Shown piece by piece: positions 1 to 10,959 of a stretch of 64,000 nt of DNA. Under the pieces are notes generated by a model. The model searched no databases, was not told the DNA's origin, and saw only the letters and a program-made list of their open reading frames with translations. The stretch is from Collariella sp. IMI 366227 (Eukaryota > Ascomycota > Sordariomycetes > Sordariales > Chaetomiaceae). The stretch covers positions 124,001 through 188,000 of the forward strand of contig JAPEUS010000020.1 of NCBI GenBank assembly GCA_027946355.1, written 5' to 3'. The number at the start of each line of letters is the position of its first letter. Positions within the stretch are counted from its first letter, which is position 1. The translations under genes and the position numbers were made by a program.

Positions 1-1468
1 AGTGTGTCGTTGGCTTGGTCCCAGAGAACACCGTCGTCCCGGAGCCTCACCGAGGCCAGGAGGTTGCAGGGCGAGCTAGGTTGGAATAACGCCCTACTAA
101 TCTCCATGGTCACTTCAGTGCCTGTTGAAAGTGTGCTGGTAAAGCTGGCGATGCCCGCCATCGTGTTCTGGGTAAGGTCCCCACTAGCCGATAGGGTCGT
201 CGTCGCCTGTGCTAGTGGTTCCAGAGTCTTGAACCACTTCTTGTCGTTGAAGATGGAGGTTACGCAGCCCGAGTCGTAGACGATCGTATCCTTCAGCTTC
301 TTGGATGTGGTTGCCTTAAGGGCCTGTTGGACTTCAGCGCTTAGATACGCTGCGGGCCCTCCTGAAAAGCCGAGAGGTCAAGGGTGTTCAAGGCGAAGTT
401 GCTGGTCTGGGAAAAGAACCTTTTTGCCGTCGTTGGTCTTCTTCAGTGTGGATTGGCTTGTCGTATCACGGTCTGTCGTATTGTTCGGATGTCCAACGCC
501 CGATTGCTGGTGGAGGGGGCCAGTTGTGGAAGTCTGGCTTTCGGCCTTCCGTTTGATCCAGTAGTCTTTGGACCTCCACTCATCCGGGGCTTTCTCTGGT
601 TCGCAACGCCAGCAGAGGTCGGTTGCGTTATGCCAGTTGCAGGCTTTGCAGTGGACTGACTGGGTCTTTGAGACTCTCTTGTCACAGATAGAGCAGGTCG
701 TCGTCTCTCTCTTCTTCGGCTTGCCATCATTCGTCGTCGAGGGTGAAGGTTTGTTGTCGACCTTGATAGTCGCCATTGCTGGTCTGGCGGCCTCAGACAC
801 ACCCAGTTGACGGAGTTCAACCATGAGGTCGTTCCAAAAGTGAGGTTGTTGTCCTGGATCTTGACGACGGACCTGTTGTAGAGGTCGGGGTATTCCTTCG
901 CAATGCCCTGCAGGGCAAACCACGTATATGCGTCGTCCGTCTGCTTGAACGTTGTAGTTTGGAGACGTTGGCGTAGGTAGTTCATCCGATGTTGGAAGGA
1001 CTCCATCTTGTCGAAGGTTTCGCGCCGGATGGTAACGAACTCCCGGAGCATGTCGTAGTTGGCCGTGGCCGAGCCCTTCTCAAAGTACTGGGTGATGTAG
1101 TCGAAGGTTTTCTTGGGATCCAGGTCGGTGGCATTCCAACCCATGCCGGTCAGGTTGGACCATACCGTGTAGCTGGGTATCAGGGCTTGGAGGTAGTCGT
1201 CAACGTCGGCCCGGTCGATCTTCCACTGGCGTATGGCGACCTCGTCAGTCGGTTTGGGTACATCGGTCGTAATGTATTTGTCAAGGTCGAAACGGGCCAA
1301 TGCCCTGATGGTCTTGATGCGCCATACAGGGTAATCCTCTTGGCGAACAAGCTTGTCTACCAATGGGATCGTTCGTGGTCTGCCTGTACCAGCCGCAGTG
1401 GCCATCTGGTTCAGGAACTGCTGGAAAAGGCTAGCCATGTCAGGCTGGGTTTGTTCAACGCCCACCAT
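1..1468 (-). mobile_element. Ty1/copia LTR retrotransposon, gag and start of protease (partial)
   Basis: The minus strand reads as the 5' part of a copia-type polyprotein. The ATG at 1468 opens a gag domain (copia-type capsid, about 220 residues). It is followed by a Cys/His-rich segment with CSICDK, HCKACNWH and CWRC (about 690-590), and then by a protease start. The aspartic protease active site reads YDSGC in the DTG/DSG position (about 270-280). Integrase, reverse transcriptase and RNase H would lie beyond the left edge. The frame breaks by one base in the A-run at 836-839, between the gag core and the Cys-rich segment, and again near 370-380. The family assignment rests on gag, zinc-binding segment and protease in this order plus the primer site at 1670-1682. 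This copy looks non-functional as written, or carries sequencing indels. Confidence 0.8.
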
Positions 1469-1499
1469 GGTGTTCGGGTGGTTGTTCGGACGGTCGGAA

Positions 1500-1607
1500 G
1501 CTTCGAATATCGGCGCGTTCGTGGTCGATCTGGTCTTCGGAGGCTTCTGGCTTCGTTGTTCACAGGCTTCGAATATCGACGCGTTCGTGGTCGATTTTGG
1601 TCTTCGA
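1500..1607. repeat. two-copy direct repeat in the copia leader
   Basis: A segment of about 41 bp starting GCTTCGAATATCG occurs at 1500-1540 and again at 1566-1607 with three or four differences. It lies between the primer site and the gag start codon, that is, in the element's untranslated leader. Confidence 0.7.
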
Positions 1608-1669
1608 AGTCTTTAAAAGCCGTGGGCAAGGTTGTTCAGTGGTCGTATCTCTCCATCAGGAAGTGACAG

Positions 1670-1682
1670 AGGGCTCATAACC
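1670..1682 (-). other. primer binding site for half-tRNAiMet
   Basis: The plus strand AGGGCTCATAACC is identical to the anticodon stem-loop of eukaryotic initiator tRNA-Met. The minus-strand (element sense) sequence is therefore complementary to it. Copia and Ty5 elements prime reverse transcription from a cleaved initiator tRNA at exactly this part of the molecule. The site lies about 200 bp upstream of the gag ATG, as expected. Confidence 0.75.
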
Positions 1683-2900
1683 TGTGGGGACAGGCAACCA
1701 AGTGGTCAAAGTGGTGATGGTGTCTGTCTTGTTCTTACTGTGGGTGTGGGAAAATCCCACATGCAGGAGGTGGAGGAGAGGGGGTGCCTGCAGCGCTCGG
1801 GCCAGGTGGGCCAGTGGCTGGCCCACGCCACACTTCTACATGTAGCGCTTAGATCCACCGAGAGCATCAATAATGACGCCAAAACTTTGGCTCATGAGTC
1901 GGGGTTATTTGACGTGATTTTGGCCCTTGAACAACACGCCTGACTGCTGCTGAGAGCTTAAAAGAACCCGGAACTAGCTGCTTCGGAAGCATTGCAGGAC
2001 CCCGATGACTGGCATTTGAAGACGGACTCAATTATACTACAACGTCTCTGTAAAACACAAAACTCCCTGTGGCACCAAGATGGGATACGAAAGAAACTCC
2101 GCAGTCATATTCAACGAACAAGACGGTTAGTGCAGTTCTCAATTATTACCTGGCACCTAAATAAAGCCTTTACTCAGTATTCTTGCTATCCAGGTTCTCA
2201 ATCGACGGGAATGATTATCGACGTCTTTGACAAAGATAGTGAGGGTAAGGAGAAATATCTGGTAAGAAACCACAATAAAATCCCATCACAAAAAGTGCAA
2301 AGGGGGAAGCCTTGAGAATTAACCTTTTCTATAACTAGGTTCAAGCTGATTCGACCCACCAGAGAGTGGTTGTGGAGGAGCAGCAAATTGTTTGGTCACG
2401 AAAACCCCGAAAGGAGTAACATGTACATCATAACTCAATGCCTTGACCAACTCAAATCAGTGGTGGTGGCTCATGGGTACCAGTATAATGCAGTGAGCAT
2501 TTATGCTGACTTCTGATCAGAGCTTGCGCTATACAAGGCCTACGAAACTAGTCTAATTTGGGAACTGTACAGGCATTACTGTGAACATATCTGGTGGATA
2601 TCATTGAAGTTTCAGTATTCCAAAGAACATGCGCTATAGCTCAGAGCCCTTGTAGTAGCGGAAGATGGACAGTTATAGAACTTGTAATCTGTGTCCCTTC
2701 AGCCCAGCGCACAGTTTAGCATTGCGGGCTCTTTCTCCGAGCCAGACGCTATCGTTACTGTTCTTCCCCATTTGAATGATCTGCCTTCCTTAACCACTGG
2801 CTCAGAGTGCCCTCATATCCTCCCCAGCATCTTCTTCTATACAACGCCACTATTCACTGCATTTTCCCTGCACAAGCTCTTTTCCTAACCAAATCTTTAA
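1683..2900. other. probable 5' LTR of the copia element, then non-coding DNA
   Basis: The LTR should begin right next to the primer site, and the plus strand there starts TGTGGGGACA, a plausible LTR terminus. The outer LTR end could not be fixed because the second LTR lies outside the window. I see no credible gene in the rest of this stretch. Confidence 0.4.
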
Positions 2901-3392
2901 TCAAACAGCTGGTACTGAGAACCCCGGGGGCGGCGGCGGTGGAATCGGCGGCATTCCCGCCATATTTGGAGGCGGTGGAAACCCCGTCGCGCCGCCAGAC
3001 ATCACGGAGGGCGGAACTGGCGGTGGCGGTGGCGGGTACGTGTACGTAGGGACAGGCGGCGGCGGTGGCGGTATTGTACCCGGATCTAGCCCAGAACCAC
3101 CACCACCCTCTCCTCCGCCGCCCTCATCCCCTCCCATTCCACCGCCGGGACCGCCGGGTGTAGAAGCACTGGACGCACTTGATCTGATATCCTCGTAGTT
3201 TGGCGCCGAACCCTGCTGCGAAGAAGGTGGCTTGGAGCCTGAGCCTGAGTAACCGGAGGGGGATGTGGCAGAGTAGGTGTCGTAGATGCGGCGGCGCATG
3301 GCGAGGGCGAAGCGGAGGATGCAGAGTCCGGCGAGGACGGCGAGGGCGGCGTAGGCGAGAATTATGAGAGCAAGAGCGTCGTTGCTTTTCAT
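2901..3392 (-). CDS. small membrane protein with proline/glycine-rich tail
   Basis: This is an uninterrupted 163-residue protein. An N-terminal hydrophobic stretch (about residues 6-28, ALALIILAYAALAVLAGLCI) is followed by a basic patch (RFALAMRRR), so a single membrane anchor with the rest in the cytoplasm is likely. The remainder is low complexity: Ser-rich, then Gly/Glu-rich, then several runs of six or seven prolines. Such tails can bind SH3, WW or profilin-type domains, but that is inference. I recognise no named family. It stands alone between transposon remnants. An intact frame, a sensible start and the anchor plus basic stop-transfer pattern support a real gene. Confidence 0.6.
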   Translation of the reverse strand: MKSNDALALIILAYAALAVLAGLCILRFALAMRRRIYDTYSATSPSGYSGSGSKPPSSQQGSAPNYEDIRSSASSASTPGGPGGGMGGDEGGGGEGGGGSGLDPGTIPPPPPPVPTYTYPPPPPPVPPSVMSGGATGFPPPPNMAGMPPIPPPPPPGFSVPAV

Positions 3393-4126
3393 TGTTGTTT
3401 TGTTTGTGGTTCAGGCCGGGGCTGGATTTGGGATGGCCATGTTAGCGAGATTTGTGTTGGATGGTGCTGCTGAAGGCAAGGAGCTGTTTTCTTACGAATT
3501 TGAGACAGAGCTCTGATGGCTTTTTTTTTTCACGTGGCAGTTGGGGTAAGACGGGACTCGTTCAAGTGGCGTCCAATGTGTCTTACTACTGACTGACAGG
3601 CGCAAGTAGAAAAGAGCAGAACGTAACGATTTTGATTGTCATGCCCATACTCAAACTCTGTATTACACCATCTCTCTGGGCAACGTTAATTTGGGTAGCG
3701 ATACATGAAAGAGCAGAGTTCCACTATCAGTGCATCCAAGGGGATGTTGTCCCACGATGCTAGCGAGACAGGAAAAGTGGGAACTCACCTCGTGATTTGT
3801 TTTTGGTGTTACAGCTTCGGAACTTGCTGGCCAGTCTTCAACGGAAGGCTGCATGGAGCCTTGCAGGTCTTGATTGATTGAAACTGGCAAGGATTGTGGA
3901 AGCGTTTCACACTATTAGAGATAATCAGTCTTTAGTTGCCAGGTGGTATGCCTTTTGGTCGGAGTGGCAGGAATGCTTAAGACCAGGAGTCTGGAGCGAA
4001 GGATGGATTTTGAGACTTTGGATGTGGGGTCGGCGGCGGGAATAACGGACCAGGCGAGGTGCAGGCAAAGTCGTTGATCCAAACACCTTATAGGACTACC
4101 CGAGTTGCCGTGTTGCTGTAACAACA
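3393..4126. other. intergenic, nothing recognised
   Basis: The stretch contains a short T-run near 3522-3530 and small open frames without family resemblance. It is the flank of the LINE inserted from about 4127. Confidence 0.4.
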
Positions 4127-4411
4127 TTGGATGGATGGATGGAATTTATTTCGCCCGGAGGCACTAAGCCTAAAGGGCCTTGGCACGCTAAGTACATTCG
4201 ATTCCTCCACTTTGCCTTGATCTCGTCCAAGCCCTTACATTGTTTACCTTGTACAACGCCACATCATGCCTCTTTTCTCAATCGCGAGCAAATCGACTTG
4301 GAGGCTGCATTCTCCAAGTGTTCAGCGTCCTATCTTCAGCGGCTAAAGCGGGACCTGCTGGATGAGGTTGTGTGGTGTTAGTTGCGTGAGTTCCTTTAAT
4401 GTGATCTGGAG
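4127..4411 (-). repeat. 3' UTR and TCCA-repeat tail of LINE A
   Basis: The plus strand starts with GGATGGATGGATGG and continues ATTTATTTCGCCCGGAGGCA, followed by more sequence shared with the second copy at 20648-20747. The tail replaces a poly-A tail, as in many Tad/I-type LINEs. Confidence 0.8.
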
Positions 4412-7400
4412 TCACTGCGCTTGGCTCGGCCCTTGCTCGTTGTCCGGTTCCAATCTTCCCGTTGCCAATGCGTATTTAATCGCTGTACGGACTGCTCTCA
4501 TGTCTGGTGACCAGTGCTTTGAATCTGACGGTGCTTTCCCTCCCAGATAGAACGAGAGGCTCCCTCGTCTTGTCGTTGTGCATTGTAGCATGTCTTCCCT
4601 TAGTGCTGTCCATCTCACGCATCGCAGGAGAAAGTGCTTCACTGTTTCTCTCGCATGCCCACAGGCACATTGGTCGGAGTCGGCAGCTCCTATCATGCTC
4701 AGAAAGCCGCTCAGCCTTGTCATTCCCGTCCGGAGTTGCGCCAACACACTGGCCTCTCTCCGCTTCAACTTGTCATAGAGCTCGCGTGTATGTTTGCCAG
4801 GCAGCGCCGTGTCCATAGCTTTGGAGAACTTGCCCACGTCCTCTGGGAGCCTTCTCCCTTGCTGTTGTTTGGCTATTGCTAGCCTGATCGTTGTCGACTT
4901 TGCCTGGTCTGGTTGGACGTCTGGTGGTTGCCTCCGTTTCGTTGCGCTTTGCGCTGCCGCTTTTGCCTCAGATGCTAGTGAAAAGTCGATTTCCGCTGGG
5001 ATCCATATGAAGTCGATAGAGTTCCCCCCCTTGCTTCAACAGCTCCACTGATTTGTAGACCTGCCGTATGATGCTTTGGCCAGACTGTTGCCGCGGTTGT
5101 CGGATGGCTGCGAGTGCTGACATGCTCCTAGTGATGACGGTGATATGCCTTTGGAGGGTGCCAAGTGGCACGTTCTTTAGCGCCATTGCTATAGCTGCCA
5201 GCTCTGCTATATACGGGTTCTGTTCCTCCCTTGTCCCGAGAGTCACCGCGTAGCGTGTCCCTGCTTCACCTGTCCTGTCAAGGAGAGTGTCCCGTGTGCT
5301 GCCGCCCATGCCAACGATGCCCTTCCTTACGGATGAGCTAGTCGCAATGATGATGCCTATGGTCCTGTTGACCATCTCGGCTGCCTTCTTTTGGTCGGGC
5401 TCAAGCGTCACCTGTAGGCGGGGTTCCCAGGGCGGGATGGCGTGCTCCTGGATGGTTTCCATCCGCCCGACCTGTATTTCGTTCGTTGCGGAGGCGATCT
5501 TCTGAAGCGGGGAGGTGAAACGTATCGTCTTCCGAGCCTTTACTGAGCTCAAGGGGTGTGCCCTTGGCAGGGTGTGCAGGTTGATCCAGAGTTTCGCAGC
5601 CCCTTGCGCGTGTCGTTGCCGGATAGAGGGGATACTTGCTTCGGCTTCTGCTACCGCTGTCGCCACGGTCCTAAAGGCTCCCGTGATCGCTAGCGCGCCT
5701 GTCTTTTGGGCCCTGTTCAGCCAGCTCAGCGCCTTTTCCCCACATGCGTGCTTCCAGACGTTGGCTGCATAGTCTATGACAGGAGCGACGGTCGCCACAA
5801 ACAGTTGCCTTGCTGTCTGCGGGGAGAGCATCTTCAGCCTCCTCAAAGCCAAGGCTGCTGTGAGGCCCTTAGCTGCCGTTCTAGCCATGTGTTGCTTGTA
5901 GCGGAGTTCGCAGTCCATCAGGACTCCCAGGATCTTGGCGTTCTCTGATGGCTTGACGGTGTCACCCTTGATCGTGAATGGAATCTCCGAGGATCGGTCC
6001 TTGTTCCTTTGTGAAGTGCACAATTACTGTCTTGTCCCCTTCAAATTGGGCACCGCTCCGTCTTTCCCAGTCTAGTGCTCTGTCTATGATTGCCTGGATG
6101 CCTGCGCGGTTCGCTTCTGCCGAGGGTCCTGTTACCCAGGCGGTGTAGTCGTCGACGAACGCGACCGAGCCTCCGTTTGCATCGATTTTGTGCTGTACCA
6201 GGTCCGCATTGAAGAAGAGGAACAATATTGGAGAGAGTGGCGATCCTTGCGGGAGACCCGACTGTGGTAGGTCTTGCTGTTGTGACGTGAACCCGTTTAC
6301 CATGATGGTTGCCGTGCGCTGGGAGCAGAAAGCCCCGATCCACTTGACCAGGTGTTCTGGTATCCCTCTCGCCTTGAGTCTCTGGAGAAGCCTGTCCTTG
6401 AAGACCCCATTGTACGCCCCCTTGACGTCGAAACTGATCAGGGTAAGCACCTTCCTGGCTCTCCATGCTTTGTAGATCTGTTCTTGTAGTAGCAGGAGGG
6501 CCTGCTCGGTCGACCGTCGTTTCCGAGCTCCAAAGTGGTTGGCGGGTAGGAGACCGGCCGTTTCCACAGCGTGTGAGAGGCGTTCCGCAACGACTGCCTC
6601 TAGTATCTTGCCGAGCGTAGAGAGCAGCGAGATGGGCCTCCACGCCTTGGCTAGCGTGTAGTCACTCTTCCCAGGTTTCTTCAGTGGGATGATCTTGGCG
6701 TTCCTCCACTGGCTGGGGATGTCGCCATCTCGTAGTGAGGTCTGGAACAAATGGAACACCCTGTCTTTGACTGCCGGCCAGAGCTGCCTCCATACCATTG
6801 CAGGTAGGCCGTCTTCCCCAGGTGCTTTCCATGGTTTGGCGGAGAGGACCTTCTGTTCCACTTCTCCTATCGTCAGGTCTGGCATGTCGACTGATGCGCG
6901 TCGCGGCCGTTCTCCCTCTTCTTCGATCCTCGCCGGCAAGGGCGGGAAGAAGGTAGTCAACAATGCTTGTGCTTGCTCTGCTTTACCCTCGGTGATGGAA
7001 CCATCCTGTCGAACAAGCGGGGGTATCTTATCTCCCATTGTGTTGCTGTTGGTTTGCAGGTATCTTGCTGCTTGCCAGATATTGATGTCGTCAGCCAGGA
7101 ATTCGTTCCAGTGGGTACTCTTTTGTTTGCGGATGGTGTCGTGGTATTCCTTGGCTGCCGCCTTCGCTCGTTCTTGAGTTCTGGTGACCTTTGTCCCGTC
7201 CTCCGTTGAGACCTCGCTTGGTTTCTCCAGAACGTGTAGGTTTGGCGAAGTCGTGTTAGGTCTGTGGTCCACCATCGCTTGGCGTACGGTGATGGTTTGG
7301 CTTTGGGTGTCAGGTTAAAGACTGCGTTGGTCACTGCCGCCATGAGCCGGTCCGTCTGCTCCTGGACGGTAGGAGGCTGCAGAGGAGTGTTCCTCCATGA

Positions 7401-7907
7401 GGTGGATGATGCGGTCCCCCTCCCTTGTCTCGACGGTGAGATGCCGTCTCCCCCAGAGCTGGTCGTGGCGGTTGAAGTCGCCCGCCAGGATGATGTCTGT
7501 CCTGGTCCTGTCCCAGATCGGAACCTCCTGATCAGTCGATCGAGCTCCCCCACTGCTCCCTCCAGTACTTCAACACTGCCACCCTCCACATACACTGACA
7601 CTATCAGCACCATCCGGTCAGGAAGCCGGATCTTCGCTGCGGTGAGGTCTGCCGATGGCATAGGAATTTGCTCGACCTCGAGGTCGCTTCGTACCCAGAG
7701 CATGCTCCGGATCGGCCAGACAGTGTCCCTCCTTGTCGCCAACGCTGCGTAGTCTTTGAGTCCCTCGTCGTTTAGCAGGCTCTGTTGCACCTCGCGTCGT
7801 TTGTGAACATTAAGTTGTAGGATCTGGAGCGTCTTATGCATCCTTGTGCATTCGGCGTACCCGGCAATTCCTGTCGAACGATTCGTGTGGCCCGCTGCAT
7901 AGTACAC
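4412..7907 (-). pseudogene. LINE A ORF2: endonuclease, reverse transcriptase, RNase H (broken)
   Basis: The minus strand starts with an APE-type endonuclease (ILQLNVHKR near 7820, GDFNRHDQLWG near 7490). The reverse transcriptase follows (about 6900-6000), with SGLPQGSPLSP and the catalytic FVDDY box near 6150. An RNase H-like region (about 5350-5000) and a C-terminal CCHC motif (CACGHARETVKHFLLRC, near 4650) complete it. The endonuclease appears to have lost segments, including the stretch that should carry the SDH motif before the RT linker. One-base frame changes occur near 7230, 6000 and 4970. The enzyme would nick target DNA and reverse-transcribe its own RNA there. This copy cannot do so. 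Confidence 0.85.
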
Positions 7908-8420
7908 ACTTTGGAACTGCGGCTTGGCATGTCTTGTGGTGATGGCCTTGTCCCGCGCATTTTGCGCAGACCTGCGGTTTCTTGCATGAGAAGGCCTTGT
8001 GGCCCATCTCCTGACAGTTGAAGCACTGGATTAGGTCCTCCCAGGGCGCAAATACACTCGTGTAGGCTGACTCCCCGTTCAAGTGAAAGTAGTGGCCATC
8101 CAGGAGTCGTTTTGCCTCGCTGCCCTTGGTCACGTACACGACCATCGAGCCATATGCTTTGCCCGTGTCCTTCCTACTGAGCCAGGCAATTTTTGCGATG
8201 TTGACTTCATTCTCCGCTCCAAGCGCTTCCGCTGCTCCTGGCAGGACATTTCCGTTAGTGTCTAGGACGGCCGTCCGGTTGGCGTTGTCGACTCTGACAG
8301 GGTACAGCTGGTCTCTCAGCACCCGCACCCTGGGGTGGTGATCTTTGTGCTGCTTCCTTGACGAGCTGGACCTCGCTTTCGTCCCTACAGACCACCCTGA
8401 TCCGCTCTGGGTTTCGGGCT
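7834..8420 (-). pseudogene. LINE A ORF1, C-terminal zinc-knuckle part
   Basis: The minus strand encodes the nucleic-acid-binding end of a Tad-type ORF1 protein. Three knuckles are visible: CFNCQEMGHKAFSC, CAKCAGQGHHHKTC and CVLCSGPHESFDRNC. Upstream of them, RIRVVCRDE (about 8400) is typical of this family, and VLRDQLYPV follows after a one-base frameshift near 8330. The reading frame overlaps the start of ORF2. The matching N-terminus lies 2.5 kb away at 10960-11468, across the nested copia element. Confidence 0.8.
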
Positions 8421-8788
8421 GATCAGTGGTTAAACTATACCACTGCTAGGCAGTCCGCCACGCCACAGATCAGCAAGGTTTAGCAGAAGAGACGGAATTG
8501 TAGGAGAGGTTCTACCAGAGTAGCGACTTCTTCAACAAAACCGTGCTAAGGAGCCCTCTCGAGACCCTCACTTGGACTCAGTTAAAGTGAACGACCACGA
8601 GAACCTCAATCCTACCGTACGGACTTAGAACGCGCGGTAGGAACGTCCATCACGCAACCCCCGCTCGCCAAGATCCTCGCGAGCACAGCCATCAACTCCA
8701 ACACCCGACAGCGCGGCTATCAACTTCATAGTATCTTTAGCCTCGGAGATTTTAGCCACTGCGCAAACACCGGAGACTCCACGCAACC

Positions 8789-10546
8789 TTGAGTCTTCGA
8801 TTTTCATCTACTTCCAACAAAGGCCAAGCACCAAGGTCACTATTCCAAGAAGGTGACAATGGACCAGGCGGCACCACCGCAAACGGAACAGGTTCCGGGC
8901 TCGTCAACGCCAGCGAACAGCCAAACCGGACAGCATCCGACTACCCTGCCGATTCCCCAGCGGTTTTTGACTTCCGTGGATCCCTCCACATGGGGGACAT
9001 CACGGCTATCGACGAGGTCGCGGAGCCTACGCCCTTCCAGATGAACTCTCACATCTATTTCCTCACCGAAGACTGGGATGCTGTGAACCTCACCGGACGA
9101 GAACTCTGGCGCGTGTTCCAGGACGAATTCGATGGATGGACCGTTCAACGATGGGAGAGAGTCCCCGACCGTACCCGAAAGTATCTCCGCGCATTCCTGA
9201 GCAGCAACGGCGTGTACGTCGACAATACCAACACCCCCTTGCCTGCCAAACTTGAAGCCATCGCCAAGAGAACAACCTTCCACGCCTGGACCATTGACGA
9301 AATCAACTATGCGATGGACAAGAGTACAGCGTTTCAGCAGAGAATGGAAGACCCCAAGTTCGCCCGGGATATCCAGGAACTCCCCCGATGGATGCCAACG
9401 GTCTCAGCGGCCCTGGCAAACGTCACAACGCCCCCGACAAACGTGCCAGCGGCCCCAGCAATCGTTCCAACGGACCCGGCAACTATCCCGACAAAATCAC
9501 AGGTGTTCCCGACCACGCAGACACTTCCCCTGACGACCCCAGTCTTTCAGCAGCCCCCACAGACAACCCCGGTGCCGGAACAACAAACCCCGGCCTTCCA
9601 GCGGACTACGCAGCTCCCTCTGGCACCGAGACAACAGGACCCAACTCCCCAGACGACTCCGGCGCGCGAGACAACTCGGGAGACAACTCCCGCGGTCAAA
9701 CAGGACCTCCAGACACCGTCTACCTGGCTCCAGCCCCCTGAGGAACGGTCCTACGCACCGCAAGGAAACTCCAGACCCCTCACAGACCTGGCCAAGCTGT
9801 ACAACAACGAGATGAAGTACGGCGGCGGAGATTACGACGTTCTCGACACAAAACTCGCAATTTTCCGAGATTCTTGCAACCGAATCGGCGTTCCAAGATG
9901 GCAAGCCAGTGACGCCTTTCCAACAATGCTCAAGGATCGAGCCCTACAATACTATTACGACTGGCTCTGTAGCGGCCCCCGGGACTACGACACTATGGTA
10001 GCAAAGATCAGGGGCTACTTTGAGAACGAAGAGCAACGACACCGATACCTGACGGCGTGGCGCGACGCTAGATTGATCAACATACAAGTCGAACACCCCG
10101 ACAAGACCAAATCCGAGTGCCTCGAACTCCTGATCAATAGACTTGCCCTGATTCAACGCGCCGTACCATCAATTGGTCAGACAGAGGATGCACTACGCCT
10201 GCAAGTCCTCAACGCATGCCGTGGGGTTAGCGAGGCCAGGATGGCTCTCTTTAACCCAGCACCGACGTTCGAAGGCGTCCGCAACCAACTACAAGCGGCG
10301 ATCGGCATCGCACCTGAGCCTTCCCGCCATCCCAACGATCGTCTGCACAGACTCTTACTCGCTGTACGAGTGCTTGGTGAAGCTTGGGACTACGAAAGAA
10401 AAGCGATTGATGATCGACATCATGGCATTGCGCCAGTCCTACGAGCGCAGGGAACTCCAGGAAGTACGATGGATCAATGGAGAGGACAATTTGGCGGACT
10501 CCTTCACAAAGACGACACCGAATCGCGCTCTGGAGCAGTTTGTTGA
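8789..10546 (+). pseudogene. copia gag fused out of frame to RNase H remnant
   Basis: One open frame runs for 585 codons. Residues from about 90 (YFLTEDWD) to 200 and from about 330 to 510 look like the gag/capsid region of fungal copia elements. Between them is a Pro/Thr-rich linker with PQTTP-type repeats. After about 10322 the frame is out of phase with the true pol sequence, which continues in the next frame to 10592. There CTDSYSLYECLVKLG and GEDNLADSFTK are the classic copia RNase H C-terminal motifs. The fusion point marks a deletion of the central pol domains. The start is uncertain; an ATG at 8859 lies in another frame. Confidence 0.65.
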
Positions 10547-10592
10547 CCGCAATCGTGCAACTGTACGTGTGGAAGGATGGGTCTCGCGTTAA
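10331..10592 (+). pseudogene. copia RNase H C-terminal fragment
   Basis: In a frame offset from the gag frame the plus strand reads PTIVCTDSYSLYECLVKLG, then MIDIMALRQ, RWINGEDNLADSFTK and VEGWVSR followed by a stop. This is the end of a copia pol polyprotein, joined directly to gag by an internal deletion. Confidence 0.75.
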
Positions 10593-10959
10593 GAGACCTT
10601 TGGTGGACTACGATGGAGAGATTTGAGGGCATGTACGTATTCCAGTGCTCCCCCCTGCGTACTCTGGCGTTTCCTGGCCTCAAAAGAAGAGACTGCCAGT
10701 GTTGGAATATCTACGCCAGAGTCCAGTCCGGGCAGGACGACGCAACAGGGGGGGTTTATTACCGGGGAAGTAGTCACGTGGCCTAGGGCCTCGGGGACGG
10801 CTGCTTTAGCTGCAATGTCCGCACCCCCTCATTCTTCCCCTCTTGAAGAAAGAGAATATGATCCACCTGAACCACCAAGCTTGCACGTCCCTCTTAAGAG
10901 AAGAGGGTATTTGCTCTGTGTTTCCAATGTATCGCGATACCTGGTATTTCCTACACTCT

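Larger units (their letters stand above)
8425..10954 (+). mobile_element. internally deleted Ty1/copia element nested in LINE ORF1
   Basis: The plus strand carries a leader (about 8425-8850), a copia-like gag (about 8850-10320) and the C-terminal RNase H piece of pol (about 10330-10592). A candidate 3' LTR follows at 10699-10954, starting TGTTGGAATA and ending TATTTCCTACA, which form an imperfect terminal inverted repeat. No matching 5' LTR was found near 8425. Protease, integrase and reverse transcriptase are missing. The five bases CTCTG follow the LTR (10955-10959) and also occur at 8405-8409, possibly the insertion duplication, although the second site is not adjacent to a recognisable LTR end. 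Confidence 0.65.

Noticed and set aside
8400..8470. Sequence around GTGGTTAAACTATACCAC looked like a tRNA D-arm or a primer site
   Set aside because: No complete cloverleaf could be drawn and no match to a tRNA 3' end or anticodon loop was found.
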